Origin: an uncultured Clostridia bacterium
Lineage (GTDB): Bacteria; Bacillota; Clostridia; UBA1381
DNA length: 64,000 nucleotides
Assembly: GCA_934476075.1 (NCBI GenBank)
Contig: CAKSNH010000002.1
Location: 62,001 to 126,000 of the forward strand
Reading direction: 5' to 3'
The notes beneath the pieces were generated by a model, which saw only the letters and a program-made list of their open reading frames with translations, searched no databases and was not told where the DNA came from. Both the position numbers and the translations under genes were made by a program. Every line of letters begins with the position of its first letter. Positions within the stretch are counted from its first letter, which is position 1. Of this stretch, positions 51,265 to 59,689 are shown piece after piece.

Positions 51265-51981
51265 CTATACACCCACCGCTAAGCCCAAAACCTCGCCGAT
51301 AGACTCGTGTATTACCAAGTCTGCCTTGCGGTCGTATTGTGTCTGAGATTTGTTTATAAGCACCAGTTTGCTGCCGTTAAAGTATTGTATAAGTCCTGCC
51401 GCCGGATAGACATTCAGCGATGTACCGCCGATTATAAGCACATCTGCGTTTTGTATGGCGATAATCGAATTTTCAAGAGTATCATTGTCGAGCGATTCCT
51501 CATAAAGTACAACATCGGGTTTGATAATACCGCCGCAGTCACAGTGCGGAATACCGTCAGAATGTATGATAGCGTCAACATCATAGAACTTGCGGCATTT
51601 CATGCAATAGTTACGCAATACCGAGCCATGTAACTCGTATACGTTTTTGCTGCCGGCTTTTTGGTGCAGACCGTCTATATTCTGCGTGATTACGGCTTTA
51701 AGCTTGCCCATGCTTTCAAGTTTCGCAAGTGCAATATGAGCCTTGTTCGGTTCGATATTCTCGAAAAGCATTTTGTTTTTGTAGAATTTATAAAATTCAT
51801 CGGTTTTGTCCATGAAAAAAGTATGGCTCAGGATAGTTTCGGGCGGATAATCGTAGGTTTGATTGTAAAGTCCGTCAACACTGCGGAAATCGGGGATACC
51901 GCTTTCGGTGGATACACCGGCACCGCCGAAGAATACAATATTATCTGAATTTGCGATTATTTCTTTTAATTCCTGTGACAT
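51265..51981 (-). CDS. cobB: NAD-dependent protein deacetylase, Sir2 family
   Basis: A 238-residue sirtuin that removes acetyl groups from lysine with NAD+. Motifs: GAGVSTESGIPDFR, TQNIDGLHQKAG, catalytic His in ELHGS, and the zinc-binding set CMKC..CDCGG (four Cys). ATG at 51981 follows GGAGGT; an earlier in-frame start at 51999 is unlikely. Monocistronic on the minus strand. Confidence 0.94.
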   Translation of the reverse strand: MSQELKEIIANSDNIVFFGGAGVSTESGIPDFRSVDGLYNQTYDYPPETILSHTFFMDKTDEFYKFYKNKMLFENIEPNKAHIALAKLESMGKLKAVITQNIDGLHQKAGSKNVYELHGSVLRNYCMKCRKFYDVDAIIHSDGIPHCDCGGIIKPDVVLYEESLDNDTLENSIIAIQNADVLIIGGTSLNVYPAAGLIQYFNGSKLVLINKSQTQYDRKADLVIHESIGEVLGLAVGV

Positions 51982-52029
51982 ATTAGTACCTCCAAACAAA
52001 AAAGGGACACTCGTAAAGTCCCTGATTTT

Positions 52030-52518
52030 CTATTGCAATAATTCGTTTACAGTATCGCACATGATACTTTCAATATCTTCACGCTCGGCAGTGTCGGACA
52101 GCACAAGTTCGCTGACAACAATCTGCTTTGCATTGTTAAGCATTTTACGTTCGCTTGTGGAAAGACCTTTTATTTTATCACGATACATCAAATCCTTGAC
52201 GACAGCCAAAACCTGATAAATATCGCCCGACTTGATTTTAACCATATTTTCTCTGTGACGCTTGTTCCAGTTTGAGTCGGCAGGGATAGGCGATGTACGA
52301 AAAGCCTCCAACACTTTCAAACCCTCGGTCTTGTTAATAATATTACGGACACCTATCTCATCGCATTTTGACATAGGTATCATAACCGTCATATCCCCGG
52401 ACGCTATGTGCATAATGTAGTAGCCTTGTTTTTTGCCTAAAATTTCTTTTTCCTCAATGGCCTCGATTATTCCGGCACCGTGCATGGGATAAACAATCTT
52501 GTCACCGATATGATACAT
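52030..52518 (-). CDS. CarD-like transcriptional regulator
   Basis: A 162-residue protein with the N-terminal CarD/CdnL RNA-polymerase-interacting domain (MYHIGDKIVYPMHGAGIIEAIEEKEILGKKQGYY) and a helical C-terminal DNA-binding part containing RHRENMVKIKSGDIYQV and GLSTSERKML. Such proteins stabilise open promoter complexes. RBS GGGGGAAG. It lies 48 bases upstream of the sirtuin gene on the same strand. Confidence 0.93.
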   Translation of the reverse strand: MYHIGDKIVYPMHGAGIIEAIEEKEILGKKQGYYIMHIASGDMTVMIPMSKCDEIGVRNIINKTEGLKVLEAFRTSPIPADSNWNKRHRENMVKIKSGDIYQVLAVVKDLMYRDKIKGLSTSERKMLNNAKQIVVSELVLSDTAEREDIESIMCDTVNELLQ

Positions 52519-52720
52519 GATACTTCCCCCATCTTATAAACACAATTTTTTTTAACTTACGAGATAAGTATATCATAAAAAGCATAAAAAGTCAAATTAA
52601 TTATTTTATCATTAATTGCACAAAAAATCAATATATATTTTTTATGTATTTTGCACAATATAGTGAGTAAATTTTGTGCAAAAAATAGGTTTTGGCATTG
52701 ATTGAATATGCAAACGAAAA

Positions 52721-52762
52721 AACACACCAAACAAGTGCACTGACGTGACCGAAAGGTGTGTT
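52721..52762 (-). terminator. Terminator of the GNAT gene
   Basis: AACACACC pairs with GGTGTGTT; on the minus strand a T-run follows. The stretch 52519-52720 contains no gene and is A+T rich. Confidence 0.7.
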
Positions 52763-52776
52763 GCAATCGAAAATAT

Positions 52777-53295
52777 CTATTTGGAAAGTATATAACAGCG
52801 TTCATCGTAAATTTTGCCGTTAAACAGTTTTTCGGATTGTGTAAGTGTGCCTTCAAGTATAAATCCGCATTTTTTCAGTATATTCTGCGAACGTGTGTTG
52901 TGCGGATAAGTGTATGCGGATATGTGCGACAGGTTAAGCATATCAAATCCGTACTCGATAATCATTTTGACACATTCTGTCATGTAGCCGTTGCCCCAGT
53001 ACGGTTCGCCGAGTGCATAGCCGAGCATTTTTATGTCGGGATTGCTCCGCTTAGGGTCGGGGATAAGTCCGATAGAGCCGATTACACGCATATTTGACTT
53101 CAACACGATACCGAATATATTCGGCTGACCAATGAAGATTGTATTCATAATCTGACGTGTTTCCAAGATGGTTTCATGCGGTTTCCAGCCGGCATTTAAA
53201 CCGACATTCGGATTTTGCGAATATTCAAAAATATCGTTCGCATCATCTGAGGTGATATTGCGAAGAATTAATCGTTCGGTTTCTAAATAATTCAT
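52777..53295 (-). CDS. GNAT-family N-acetyltransferase, RimJ/RimL-like
   Basis: A 172-residue acetyltransferase: LETERLILRNITSDDANDIFEYSQNP at the start, IGSIGLIPDP, the acetyl-CoA loop YALGEPYWGNGYMTECVKMII, and HNTRSQNILKKCGFILEG. This is the RimJ/RimL group, which modifies ribosomal proteins or amino-acid-like substrates. The substrate cannot be inferred. The ATG is seven bases downstream of galM's stop, so the two probably share an mRNA. Confidence 0.88.
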   Translation of the reverse strand: MNYLETERLILRNITSDDANDIFEYSQNPNVGLNAGWKPHETILETRQIMNTIFIGQPNIFGIVLKSNMRVIGSIGLIPDPKRSNPDIKMLGYALGEPYWGNGYMTECVKMIIEYGFDMLNLSHISAYTYPHNTRSQNILKKCGFILEGTLTQSEKLFNGKIYDERCYILSK

Positions 53296-53301
53296 AGTCG
53301 T

Positions 53302-54351
53302 TTACTCCGTAATAAATTGGTATGAAGTTGTGAAATCATATGTATCACCCTTTTTAAGAATAGGTGACGGATAGTGGCTGAACTTCATTGAATTAGGGAA
53401 ATATTGCGTTTCAAGACAGAACGCCTGATGTACCTTGTAAATTGTGTTGTCCTTGCATACTCTGCCGTCCTCGACACCGTTGGTTGTGTAAAGCTGAACA
53501 GCCGGTTTGTCGGTATACATTTTCATTGTAATGCCGTTTGACGGGCAGTTTGCAACCGCACCCAGACGGTAACCTCTGCCGTCAAGCACGAAATTGTGGT
53601 CATAGCCGCCGAACATCTGAATTTGCTCAAAATCAGCGTCGATGTCCTGTCCGATAGGCTTAGGTACACGGAAGTCGAACGGTGTGCCCATAACCGATAA
53701 AACTTCGCCTGTCGGCATACATTCTTTGCAGTTTGGTGTGTAGAATGACGAATTGATTTGAAGAACCTGTTCGGTCATTTCACCGCTTGCGTGCCCTGCA
53801 AGATTGAAATAGCTGTGGTTGGTAAGGTTGACAACGGTATCCTTGTCGCTTACTGCGTTGTAATTGATTTTAAGAGCATTATCTTTTGTAAGCGTATATG
53901 TAATTTTCACGTTCAGCGTACCCGGAAAGCCCTCCTCCATATCGGGACTTACCAATGACAGAATAAGTGACGGTTCGCTGCCGTCAACAGTTTCGGCAGA
54001 CCAAAGCTTTTTGTCAAAGCCGACAATACCGCCGTGCAGACTGTTTTTGCCCTCATTTGCACCGACTTTGTAGACAGTACCGTTTAATACAAATTCGGAG
54101 TTTGCAATTCTGTTAGCGTGTCTGCCGATAGCCGCACCGTAAAATCCGAAATTATTCAAGTATTCATCAAGACTATCTCTGCCAAGCACTACGTCTGTCG
54201 GGTTACCGTTTTTGTCGTTCACGAACAAAGACTTGACAATACCGCCGTAGTTGGTAATTTCTGCTTTAAGACCGTTGCCGTTATCAAGCGTGAAAAGATA
54301 CGCTTTTTCGCCGTTCGGCATTGTACCGAAATCCGTTTTTGATATACTCAT
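53302..54351 (-). CDS. galM: Aldose 1-epimerase (galactose mutarotase)
   Basis: Interconverts alpha and beta anomers of aldoses. Its 349 residues hold GRHANRIANSEFVLNG, the catalytic His in NLTNHSYFNLAGH and the catalytic Glu in CLETQYFPNSM. No signal peptide, so cytosolic. ATG at 54351 after AAAGGA. The GNAT gene follows. Galactose released by the GH36 enzyme at 12.4 kb would be a substrate, though the genes are far apart. Confidence 0.93.
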   Translation of the reverse strand: MSISKTDFGTMPNGEKAYLFTLDNGNGLKAEITNYGGIVKSLFVNDKNGNPTDVVLGRDSLDEYLNNFGFYGAAIGRHANRIANSEFVLNGTVYKVGANEGKNSLHGGIVGFDKKLWSAETVDGSEPSLILSLVSPDMEEGFPGTLNVKITYTLTKDNALKINYNAVSDKDTVVNLTNHSYFNLAGHASGEMTEQVLQINSSFYTPNCKECMPTGEVLSVMGTPFDFRVPKPIGQDIDADFEQIQMFGGYDHNFVLDGRGYRLGAVANCPSNGITMKMYTDKPAVQLYTTNGVEDGRVCKDNTIYKVHQAFCLETQYFPNSMKFSHYPSPILKKGDTYDFTTSYQFITE

Positions 54352-54663
54352 ATATAACATTCCTTTCGAGCAATTAATTAAGATATTACTATATTAACAC
54401 AATAGTAAAGAAAATGCAATTAGTATATCGGTTTTATGTGATAAATTATGAGTTGTAGGGGTGATGTACACAATAAATGCACTATACTCGCATTGCTCCC
54501 AAACTCACCCTTGCCAACTAAACTCAGACAACGTCAGTCGCACTAAACTTTCATTCATATCTACGCTTGCACTTTCCCACAAAACTTACCCACAGGACAC
54601 GCAAAAAGCGTATATCTATATTCAGTGGGCACAGAGGGTATGCCGTACCAAAATTCTTATATA
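54352..54663. other. Intergenic block of about 310 bases with no gene recognised
   Basis: Between galM (5' end) and the hicAB terminator. The 54440-54660 part is less A+T rich than usual intergenic DNA here. It carries an imperfect inverted repeat (AGGGGTGA near 54460 and TCACCCT near 54500) and a short tandem-like pattern (GAGTTTAGTGCGA-type words on the minus strand). A 67-codon ORF exists on plus without a ribosome binding site and is not supported. The block may hold a leader or RNA for galM. Confidence 0.4.
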
Positions 54664-54719
54664 AAAAACACGTCTGAAAGTACCGTAAGAATATATCCGG
54701 TATACCAAAACGTGTTTTT
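54664..54719. terminator. Bidirectional hairpin after hicB
   Basis: AAAAACACGT (54664-54673) pairs with ACGTGTTTTT (54710-54719), with an inner GTACCG/CGGTAT pair. A- and T-runs allow termination in either direction. Confidence 0.75.
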
Positions 54720-54727
54720 GCAGATAT

Positions 54728-55129
54728 TTATTTTTTTATAAGCCCCAATTTTTCAATTAACGCATTTTGCAGTACATTTGAAAAATTTATATTTTCCTTT
54801 ATTGCCATATCATTTAGCCATTCGGGAATTGTAAGAGTTTTTTTAACGGATTTATTCTTATAAAATTTTTCATATTCAACTGTATCGCAATTTATAAGTG
54901 TAACAAATTGATTTTTTCCTGTTTTTATATCCATAGGATTTGTTGCCGGCGGAATTTTTTCTCCTCGCTGTTCCATATGATACAATGTTAAGCATAGTGC
55001 GTCATTTGCATTTTCCAAACCATCAGCCAAATCTTCTCCCTGTGTTATACAATTAGGCAAGTCATAAAATTGTATCGAAAACATATTATCTTCTTTTGTA
55101 AAGATTGCAGGATAAACGTATTTTGCCAT
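54728..55129 (-). CDS. hicB: HicB-family antitoxin
   Basis: A 133-residue protein. The N-terminal partial RNase H-like HicB domain (YPAIFTKEDNMFSIQFYDLPNCITQGEDLADGLENANDAL) binds the HicA toxin. The C-terminal half has a ribbon-helix-helix-like part (LTIPEWLNDMAIKENINFSNVLQNAL) that would bind the operator. ATG at 55129 follows GGGAGG. It lies downstream of hicA by 52 bases in one operon. Confidence 0.9.
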   Translation of the reverse strand: MAKYVYPAIFTKEDNMFSIQFYDLPNCITQGEDLADGLENANDALCLTLYHMEQRGEKIPPATNPMDIKTGKNQFVTLINCDTVEYEKFYKNKSVKKTLTIPEWLNDMAIKENINFSNVLQNALIEKLGLIKK

Positions 55130-55181
55130 ATAAAAAACCTCCCATGTTATAGTATATTTATTTTCTGCACAAACGGGAATT

Positions 55182-55367
55182 TTATTTAATTCCCGCCTGT
55201 TCCATAATTGCTTTGAAAGTGCCCGAGGCAACATCTTGTGAATTATGTCTGCCGACTGTAAAATAATTTCCTGTTATCGGACTATACCATATTTCATGCT
55301 TTTTGCCGTCATGGTCAAATTTACAGCCATTCTTTTTTAAAAGTTTCTTTAATTCGCTGAATTTCAT
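55182..55367 (-). CDS. hicA: HicA-family mRNA interferase toxin
   Basis: A 61-residue dsRBD-like ribonuclease: MKFSELKKLLKKNGCKFDHDGKKHEIWY, with the catalytic His in GKKHEIW, and FTVGRHNSQDVASGTFKAIMEQAGI. It cleaves mRNA when HicB is limiting. The start at 55367 follows GTGGGGAGA. First gene of the pair, the usual hicA-hicB order. Confidence 0.92.
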   Translation of the reverse strand: MKFSELKKLLKKNGCKFDHDGKKHEIWYSPITGNYFTVGRHNSQDVASGTFKAIMEQAGIK

Positions 55368-55392
55368 ATTGTCTCCCCACTTTCTATATATA

Positions 55393-55422
55393 TTATAACA
55401 CGTGTAAACACGTACAGTCAAT
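55393..55422 (-). promoter_or_regulatory. hicAB promoter with palindromic operator
   Basis: On the minus strand, TTGACT, an 18-base spacer and TATAAT. Within the spacer lies the perfect palindrome ACGTGTTTACACGT (55400-55413), a natural site for HicB autoregulation. Confidence 0.65.
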
Positions 55423-55456
55423 AATAAATTAAAAAAATTATATTGTATTTCCCCGC

Positions 55457-55491
55457 AAAAAAAGCCTATCCGACAATGTCGGACAGGCTTT
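55457..55491 (-). terminator. Terminator of the pur operon
   Basis: AAAAGCCTATCCGACA pairs with TGTCGGACAGGCTTTT with one internal mismatch and a three-base loop; the minus strand continues into a T-run. Confidence 0.85.
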
Positions 55492-55501
55492 TAAACTATA
55501 A

Positions 55502-56773
55502 TTATCTGTAAATAATATCTTCTCTGCTAGGACCGTTTGAAACGATAGTGATAGGTACACCGATTTGCTTTTCAACAAATTCAATGTAATTACGGCAGTT
55601 TTCAGGCAAGTCCTCGTATTTCTTGATACCTCGAATGTCTGATTTCCAGCCCGGCAATACTTCCAAAACAGGTTTTGCTCTGTTTAGCTTATCTGTTGTA
55701 GGGAATACGTTTGAAACTTCGCCGTCAACTTCATAGCCTACGCATACAGGGATTTCGTCAAGGTAACCCAATACGTCAAGTACAGTGAATGCAACCTGCG
55801 TTGTACCTTGTACGATACAGCCGTAACGTGTGGCAACTGCGTCAAACCAGCCCATACGGCGAGGACGTCCCGTTGTAGCACCGAATTCACCGCCGTCACC
55901 GCCTCTGCGTCTTAGTTCGTCTGCCTTTTCACCGAAGATTTCGCTTACGAACGCACCCGCACCGACAGCACTTGAATATGCCTTTACAACAGTGATGATT
56001 TCCTTGATTTCATACGGAGGAATACAAGCACCTACCGCACCGTAACCGGCTACTGTTGATGATGATGTGGTGAACGGATAAATACCGAAGTCAGGGTCTT
56101 TCAATGAGCCAAGCTGACCTTCAAGCAATATCTTCTTGCCCTCTTTTATAGCATTGTGCATATATTCAACCGAGTTTACAACATATGGCTTAACCATCTT
56201 TGCATATTCCTGCAATGTGTTGTAAAGTTCATCTATATCGATAAGCGGTTTGTGGTAAACGTGTTCCAATAATAGGTTTTTAACTTCAACTACTGATTTT
56301 AATTTATCTTTCAAATTTTCGTCGAACAATTCCCATACCTGGAAACCGATTTTCGCAAATTTATCCGAATAGAACGGAGCAATACCCGATTTTGTAGAAC
56401 CGAACTGCTTATCGCTCAAACGTTCTTCTTCATATTTATCAAACAAAATATGATAAGGCATAAGCACCTGTGCACGTTCCGAAATAAGCAGATTTGGCTT
56501 CGGCACTCCACGAGCGATAATCTCGTCCATCTCTTTCATAAGTTCCGGAATGTTTAATGCAACACCGTTGCCAATCATATTAACCACATTTTGGTTAAAT
56601 GAACCTGACGGCAGCAAGTGCAGTGCGAATTTACCGTAATTGTTGATGATAGTATGTCCTGCGTTTGCACCGCCCTGAAAACGGATTACTATATCTGATT
56701 CTGCGGCAAGCATATCGGTAATCTTACCTTTACCCTCGTCGCCCCAGTTAGCACCTACGATAGCTTTAACCAT
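55502..56773 (-). CDS. purA: Adenylosuccinate synthetase
   Basis: Converts IMP and aspartate to adenylosuccinate with GTP. Its 423 residues carry the GTP-binding GANWGDEGKGKITD (residues 6-19), catalytic GGANAGHT, GSTKSGIAPFYSDK and GRPRRMGWFDAV. Standard length. It follows purB on the minus strand by about 33 bases. Confidence 0.95.
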   Translation of the reverse strand: MVKAIVGANWGDEGKGKITDMLAAESDIVIRFQGGANAGHTIINNYGKFALHLLPSGSFNQNVVNMIGNGVALNIPELMKEMDEIIARGVPKPNLLISERAQVLMPYHILFDKYEEERLSDKQFGSTKSGIAPFYSDKFAKIGFQVWELFDENLKDKLKSVVEVKNLLLEHVYHKPLIDIDELYNTLQEYAKMVKPYVVNSVEYMHNAIKEGKKILLEGQLGSLKDPDFGIYPFTTSSSTVAGYGAVGACIPPYEIKEIITVVKAYSSAVGAGAFVSEIFGEKADELRRRGGDGGEFGATTGRPRRMGWFDAVATRYGCIVQGTTQVAFTVLDVLGYLDEIPVCVGYEVDGEVSNVFPTTDKLNRAKPVLEVLPGWKSDIRGIKKYEDLPENCRNYIEFVEKQIGVPITIVSNGPSREDIIYR

Positions 56774-56805
56774 GTTTTCACAACCTTTTTAATTAAAATT
56801 TATTA

Positions 56806-58248
56806 TTATACGTTAATTTCAACTTCAACGCCAAGCAAATCCTTATTCTTTTCAAGAACAGGCTTTACACAGTTTTCAAGAAATTCTTCCACTTGTTTCG
56901 GAGCACGTCCGACAAAGTTTTCAGGCTTCATAATAGCCATGATTTCATCAAGCGTCAAGCCGAAACTTGGGTCATTGGCAATTCTTTGAGGAAGGTCATT
57001 ATCCTTGCCCTCAACCTTAACCATCTTACCCGCTTCCATTGAATGTACACGGATTTTTTCGTGAAGTTCCTGTCTGTCGCCGCCTTTCTTAACGGCGTCC
57101 ATCATGATATTTTCGGTAGCCATGAACGGAATTTCCTTCATGAACTGCTGATATATTACCTTCGGATATACAACAAGACCGTCAACCACATTTATATACA
57201 GGCTCAAAATAGCGTCAACTGCCAAAAATGCCTCAGGTACGCTTATTCTCTTGTTTGCAGAGTCGTCCAATGTACGTTCAAACCATTGTGTAGCGGCAGT
57301 GATTGCAGGGTTTAGTGCGTCTACGATAACGTATCTTGCAAGTGAACCTATTCTCTCGCTGCGCATTGGGTTTCTCTTATATGCCATTGCCGATGAACCG
57401 ATTTGCTTTTTCTCGAACGGTTCTTCGATTTGTTTCATGTGCTGCAAAAGTCTGATGTCGTTAGAGAACTTATACGCACTTTGTGCAATACCGCTCAGGA
57501 TATTAAGCATTTGTGAGTCAAGCTTTCTCGGATAAGTCTGACCGCTTACAGGGAAACATGAGTCATAACCCATCTTCTCGGCAATCTTCTTATCAAGCTG
57601 ACGGCATTTTTCATGGTCGCCGTCAAACAGTTCCATAAAGCTTGCCTGTGTACCTGTTGTACCCTTACAGCCAAGCAATTTTGCCTTTGAAAGCTGATGT
57701 TCGACATCTTCCAAATCCATAAGCAAATCTTCAAGCCACAAACTTGCACGCTTACCCACCGTTGTAGGCTGTGCCGGCTGGAAGTGTGTGAACGCAAGTG
57801 TCGGCAAATCCTTGTTTGCGTCGGCAAACTTTGAAAGCTCGTTAATAAGGTTTACAAGTTTTTTCTTAACAAGGGCAAGTGCCTCGGTCATGATGATAAT
57901 ATCAGTGTTATCACCCACATAGCAGCTTGTAGCTCCCAGGTGAATGATTGGCTTTGCGGTCGGGCAAAGTACGCCGTATGCGTAAACGTGTGACATTACG
58001 TCATGGCGGACTTCCTTTTCTCTTGCCTTTGCAACGTCATAGTTAATATCGTCAACGTGAGCTTTCAGTTCGGCGATTTGTTCGTCTGTTATGTCAAGAC
58101 CCAATTCCTGCTCCGCTTCTGCAAGTGCAATCCAAAGTTTACGCCATGTGGTGAACTTTTTGTCCGGCGAGAACAAAAACTGCATCTCTTTGCTTGCATA
58201 TCTTGAAGTCAGCGGACTTTCATATGTGTTATTCAATATAATATCCAT
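56806..58248 (-). CDS. purB: Adenylosuccinate lyase
   Basis: Cleaves SAICAR and adenylosuccinate with release of fumarate. It has 480 residues: SRYASKEMQFLFSPDKKF at the start, HFQPAQPTTVGKRA, the signature SSAMAYKRNPMRSERI (GSSAMPYKRNP type) and the fumarase-like fold. The start is ambiguous: ATG at 58248 directly abuts AAAGGA, and ATG at 58257 contains it. Second gene of purC-purB-purA. Confidence 0.94.
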   Translation of the reverse strand: MDIILNNTYESPLTSRYASKEMQFLFSPDKKFTTWRKLWIALAEAEQELGLDITDEQIAELKAHVDDINYDVAKAREKEVRHDVMSHVYAYGVLCPTAKPIIHLGATSCYVGDNTDIIIMTEALALVKKKLVNLINELSKFADANKDLPTLAFTHFQPAQPTTVGKRASLWLEDLLMDLEDVEHQLSKAKLLGCKGTTGTQASFMELFDGDHEKCRQLDKKIAEKMGYDSCFPVSGQTYPRKLDSQMLNILSGIAQSAYKFSNDIRLLQHMKQIEEPFEKKQIGSSAMAYKRNPMRSERIGSLARYVIVDALNPAITAATQWFERTLDDSANKRISVPEAFLAVDAILSLYINVVDGLVVYPKVIYQQFMKEIPFMATENIMMDAVKKGGDRQELHEKIRVHSMEAGKMVKVEGKDNDLPQRIANDPSFGLTLDEIMAIMKPENFVGRAPKQVEEFLENCVKPVLEKNKDLLGVEVEINV

Positions 58249-58280
58249 TCCTTTCATCAGTTTTGATAAAACCGTTTTGA

Positions 58281-58991
58281 TTAGTTAAGACCCAATCTCT
58301 TGAACACTTCCTGATAAGCGTCCTCAACGTTGCCAAGGTCACGGCGGAAACGGTCTTTATCCAATTTTTCGTGAGTATCTGCGTCCCATAGACGGCAGGT
58401 GTCAGGCGAGATTTCGTCCGCAAGAATGATTTGACCGTCAGGAGTACGTCCGAACTCAATCTTGAAGTCAACAAGTTCTATATTGATACTCTTGAAATAT
58501 GCTTTCAGAATGTCGTTAATCTTAAATGTCATTGATGAGATTGTATCCAAATCCTCTTTTGTTGCAATGCCGAGTGCAAGTGCGTGGTAATCGTTGATTA
58601 GCGGGTCACCAAGAGCATCGTCTTTGTAGCAGTATTCAAGAATTGTTGTTTTAAGTGCCGAGCCTTCTTCAACGCCCAAACGCTTTGAAAAACTGCCGGC
58701 TGCGATATTTCTTACGATTACTTCCAAAGGAACGATTGATACCTTTTTAACAAGAGTTTCTCTGTCGCTTAATTCTTCAACAAAATGTGTAGGAATTCCG
58801 TTTTTCTCCATTATCTTCATAAGGAAGTTTGACATCTTGTTGTTTATAACGCCCTTACCTGAGATTTGACCTTTTTTCAGACCGTTGAATGCTGTTGCAT
58901 CGTCTTTGTAGTCTACGATGTATAGGTTTTCGTCATCTGTTTTGTAAACTTTCTTTGCTTTGCCTTCATAAAGCATTTCTTTCTTTTCCAT
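58281..58991 (-). CDS. purC: Phosphoribosylaminoimidazole-succinocarboxamide synthase
   Basis: SAICAR synthetase, ATP-dependent step eight of purine synthesis. It has 236 residues: LYEGKAKKVYKTDDENLYIVDYKDDATAFN, EVIVRNIAAGSFSKRLG, LVDFKIEFGRTPDGQIILADEISPDTCRLWD. ATG at 58991 is favoured over the upstream ATG at 59012. First gene of purC-purB-purA. The earlier purine genes are not in the window. Confidence 0.94.
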   Translation of the reverse strand: MEKKEMLYEGKAKKVYKTDDENLYIVDYKDDATAFNGLKKGQISGKGVINNKMSNFLMKIMEKNGIPTHFVEELSDRETLVKKVSIVPLEVIVRNIAAGSFSKRLGVEEGSALKTTILEYCYKDDALGDPLINDYHALALGIATKEDLDTISSMTFKINDILKAYFKSINIELVDFKIEFGRTPDGQIILADEISPDTCRLWDADTHEKLDKDRFRRDLGNVEDAYQEVFKRLGLN

Positions 58992-59283
58992 TATTCTACC
59001 TGTTCCTTTCATTTTGTTTCAGAGAATTAATCATTCTGAAATTTAAGATTAGTATTAATCCAAATGAAAATTTATCATTCGGCACACACCTTTATTATAT
59101 TACAGTATCAAGTTAAAATCAATATTTATTTGCGGAATTTTGCGGATAAAGCATAATTATGTTAAAAAATTTCGCCGAGGGGAATAACAGTGTACAATTA
59201 AAATGTATTAATGAGTTAATGTTTTGTGTAATATTTACGGCGGGCGGCATATATTGATATTATTTAGAAAAGGGGGAATTGGT

Positions 59284-59679
59284 ATGGTTACATCGCAGGA
59301 CATAAAAAAGTACATAAATGCGGAGCTTGGCGACAGCAGACTGTATGCAAAACTTGCGGAGATTGCTCCGAATGAGGAATACAGGATTTTGCTCATGGAT
59401 TTTTCGGAGGACGAGAAACGCCATGCGGACAAATTGACCGAGATGTTTCAGAAAATGACGGGGAAGGGGTACAGTCCGAATACGGCAGAACCGATTATTG
59501 TCAATTCGTTTTTTGAAACGCTCCGAAAACGTATGCTTGACGAAAGCTATGACTACGGAAAATACATGAGTGCGGCACGAAATGCCGATGACGAAAATAT
59601 GAAATTGCAGTTTGAAGCATTTGCCGATGATGAGAATATCCACGCACACAGGCTGATGTATATGATTAGCGGATATTGA
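59284..59679 (+). CDS. Ferritin-like (rubrerythrin-type) di-iron protein
   Basis: A 131-residue four-helix protein with a full set of ligand candidates: NAELGDSRLYAKLAE, MDFSEDEKRHADKL, DESYDYGKYM, ADDENIHAHRL. It lacks the C-terminal rubredoxin domain, so it is a ferritin-like or short rubrerythrin, probably for peroxide or iron handling. RBS AAAAGGGGG. The following LysM gene lies ten bases on. Confidence 0.8.
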   Translation: MVTSQDIKKYINAELGDSRLYAKLAEIAPNEEYRILLMDFSEDEKRHADKLTEMFQKMTGKGYSPNTAEPIIVNSFFETLRKRMLDESYDYGKYMSAARNADDENMKLQFEAFADDENIHAHRLMYMISGY

Positions 59680-59689
59680 GGTGAGCGGT

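Noticed and set aside
54461..54664. 67-codon ORF on plus in the intergenic block
   Set aside because: No ribosome binding site, unusual composition and no recognisable family.
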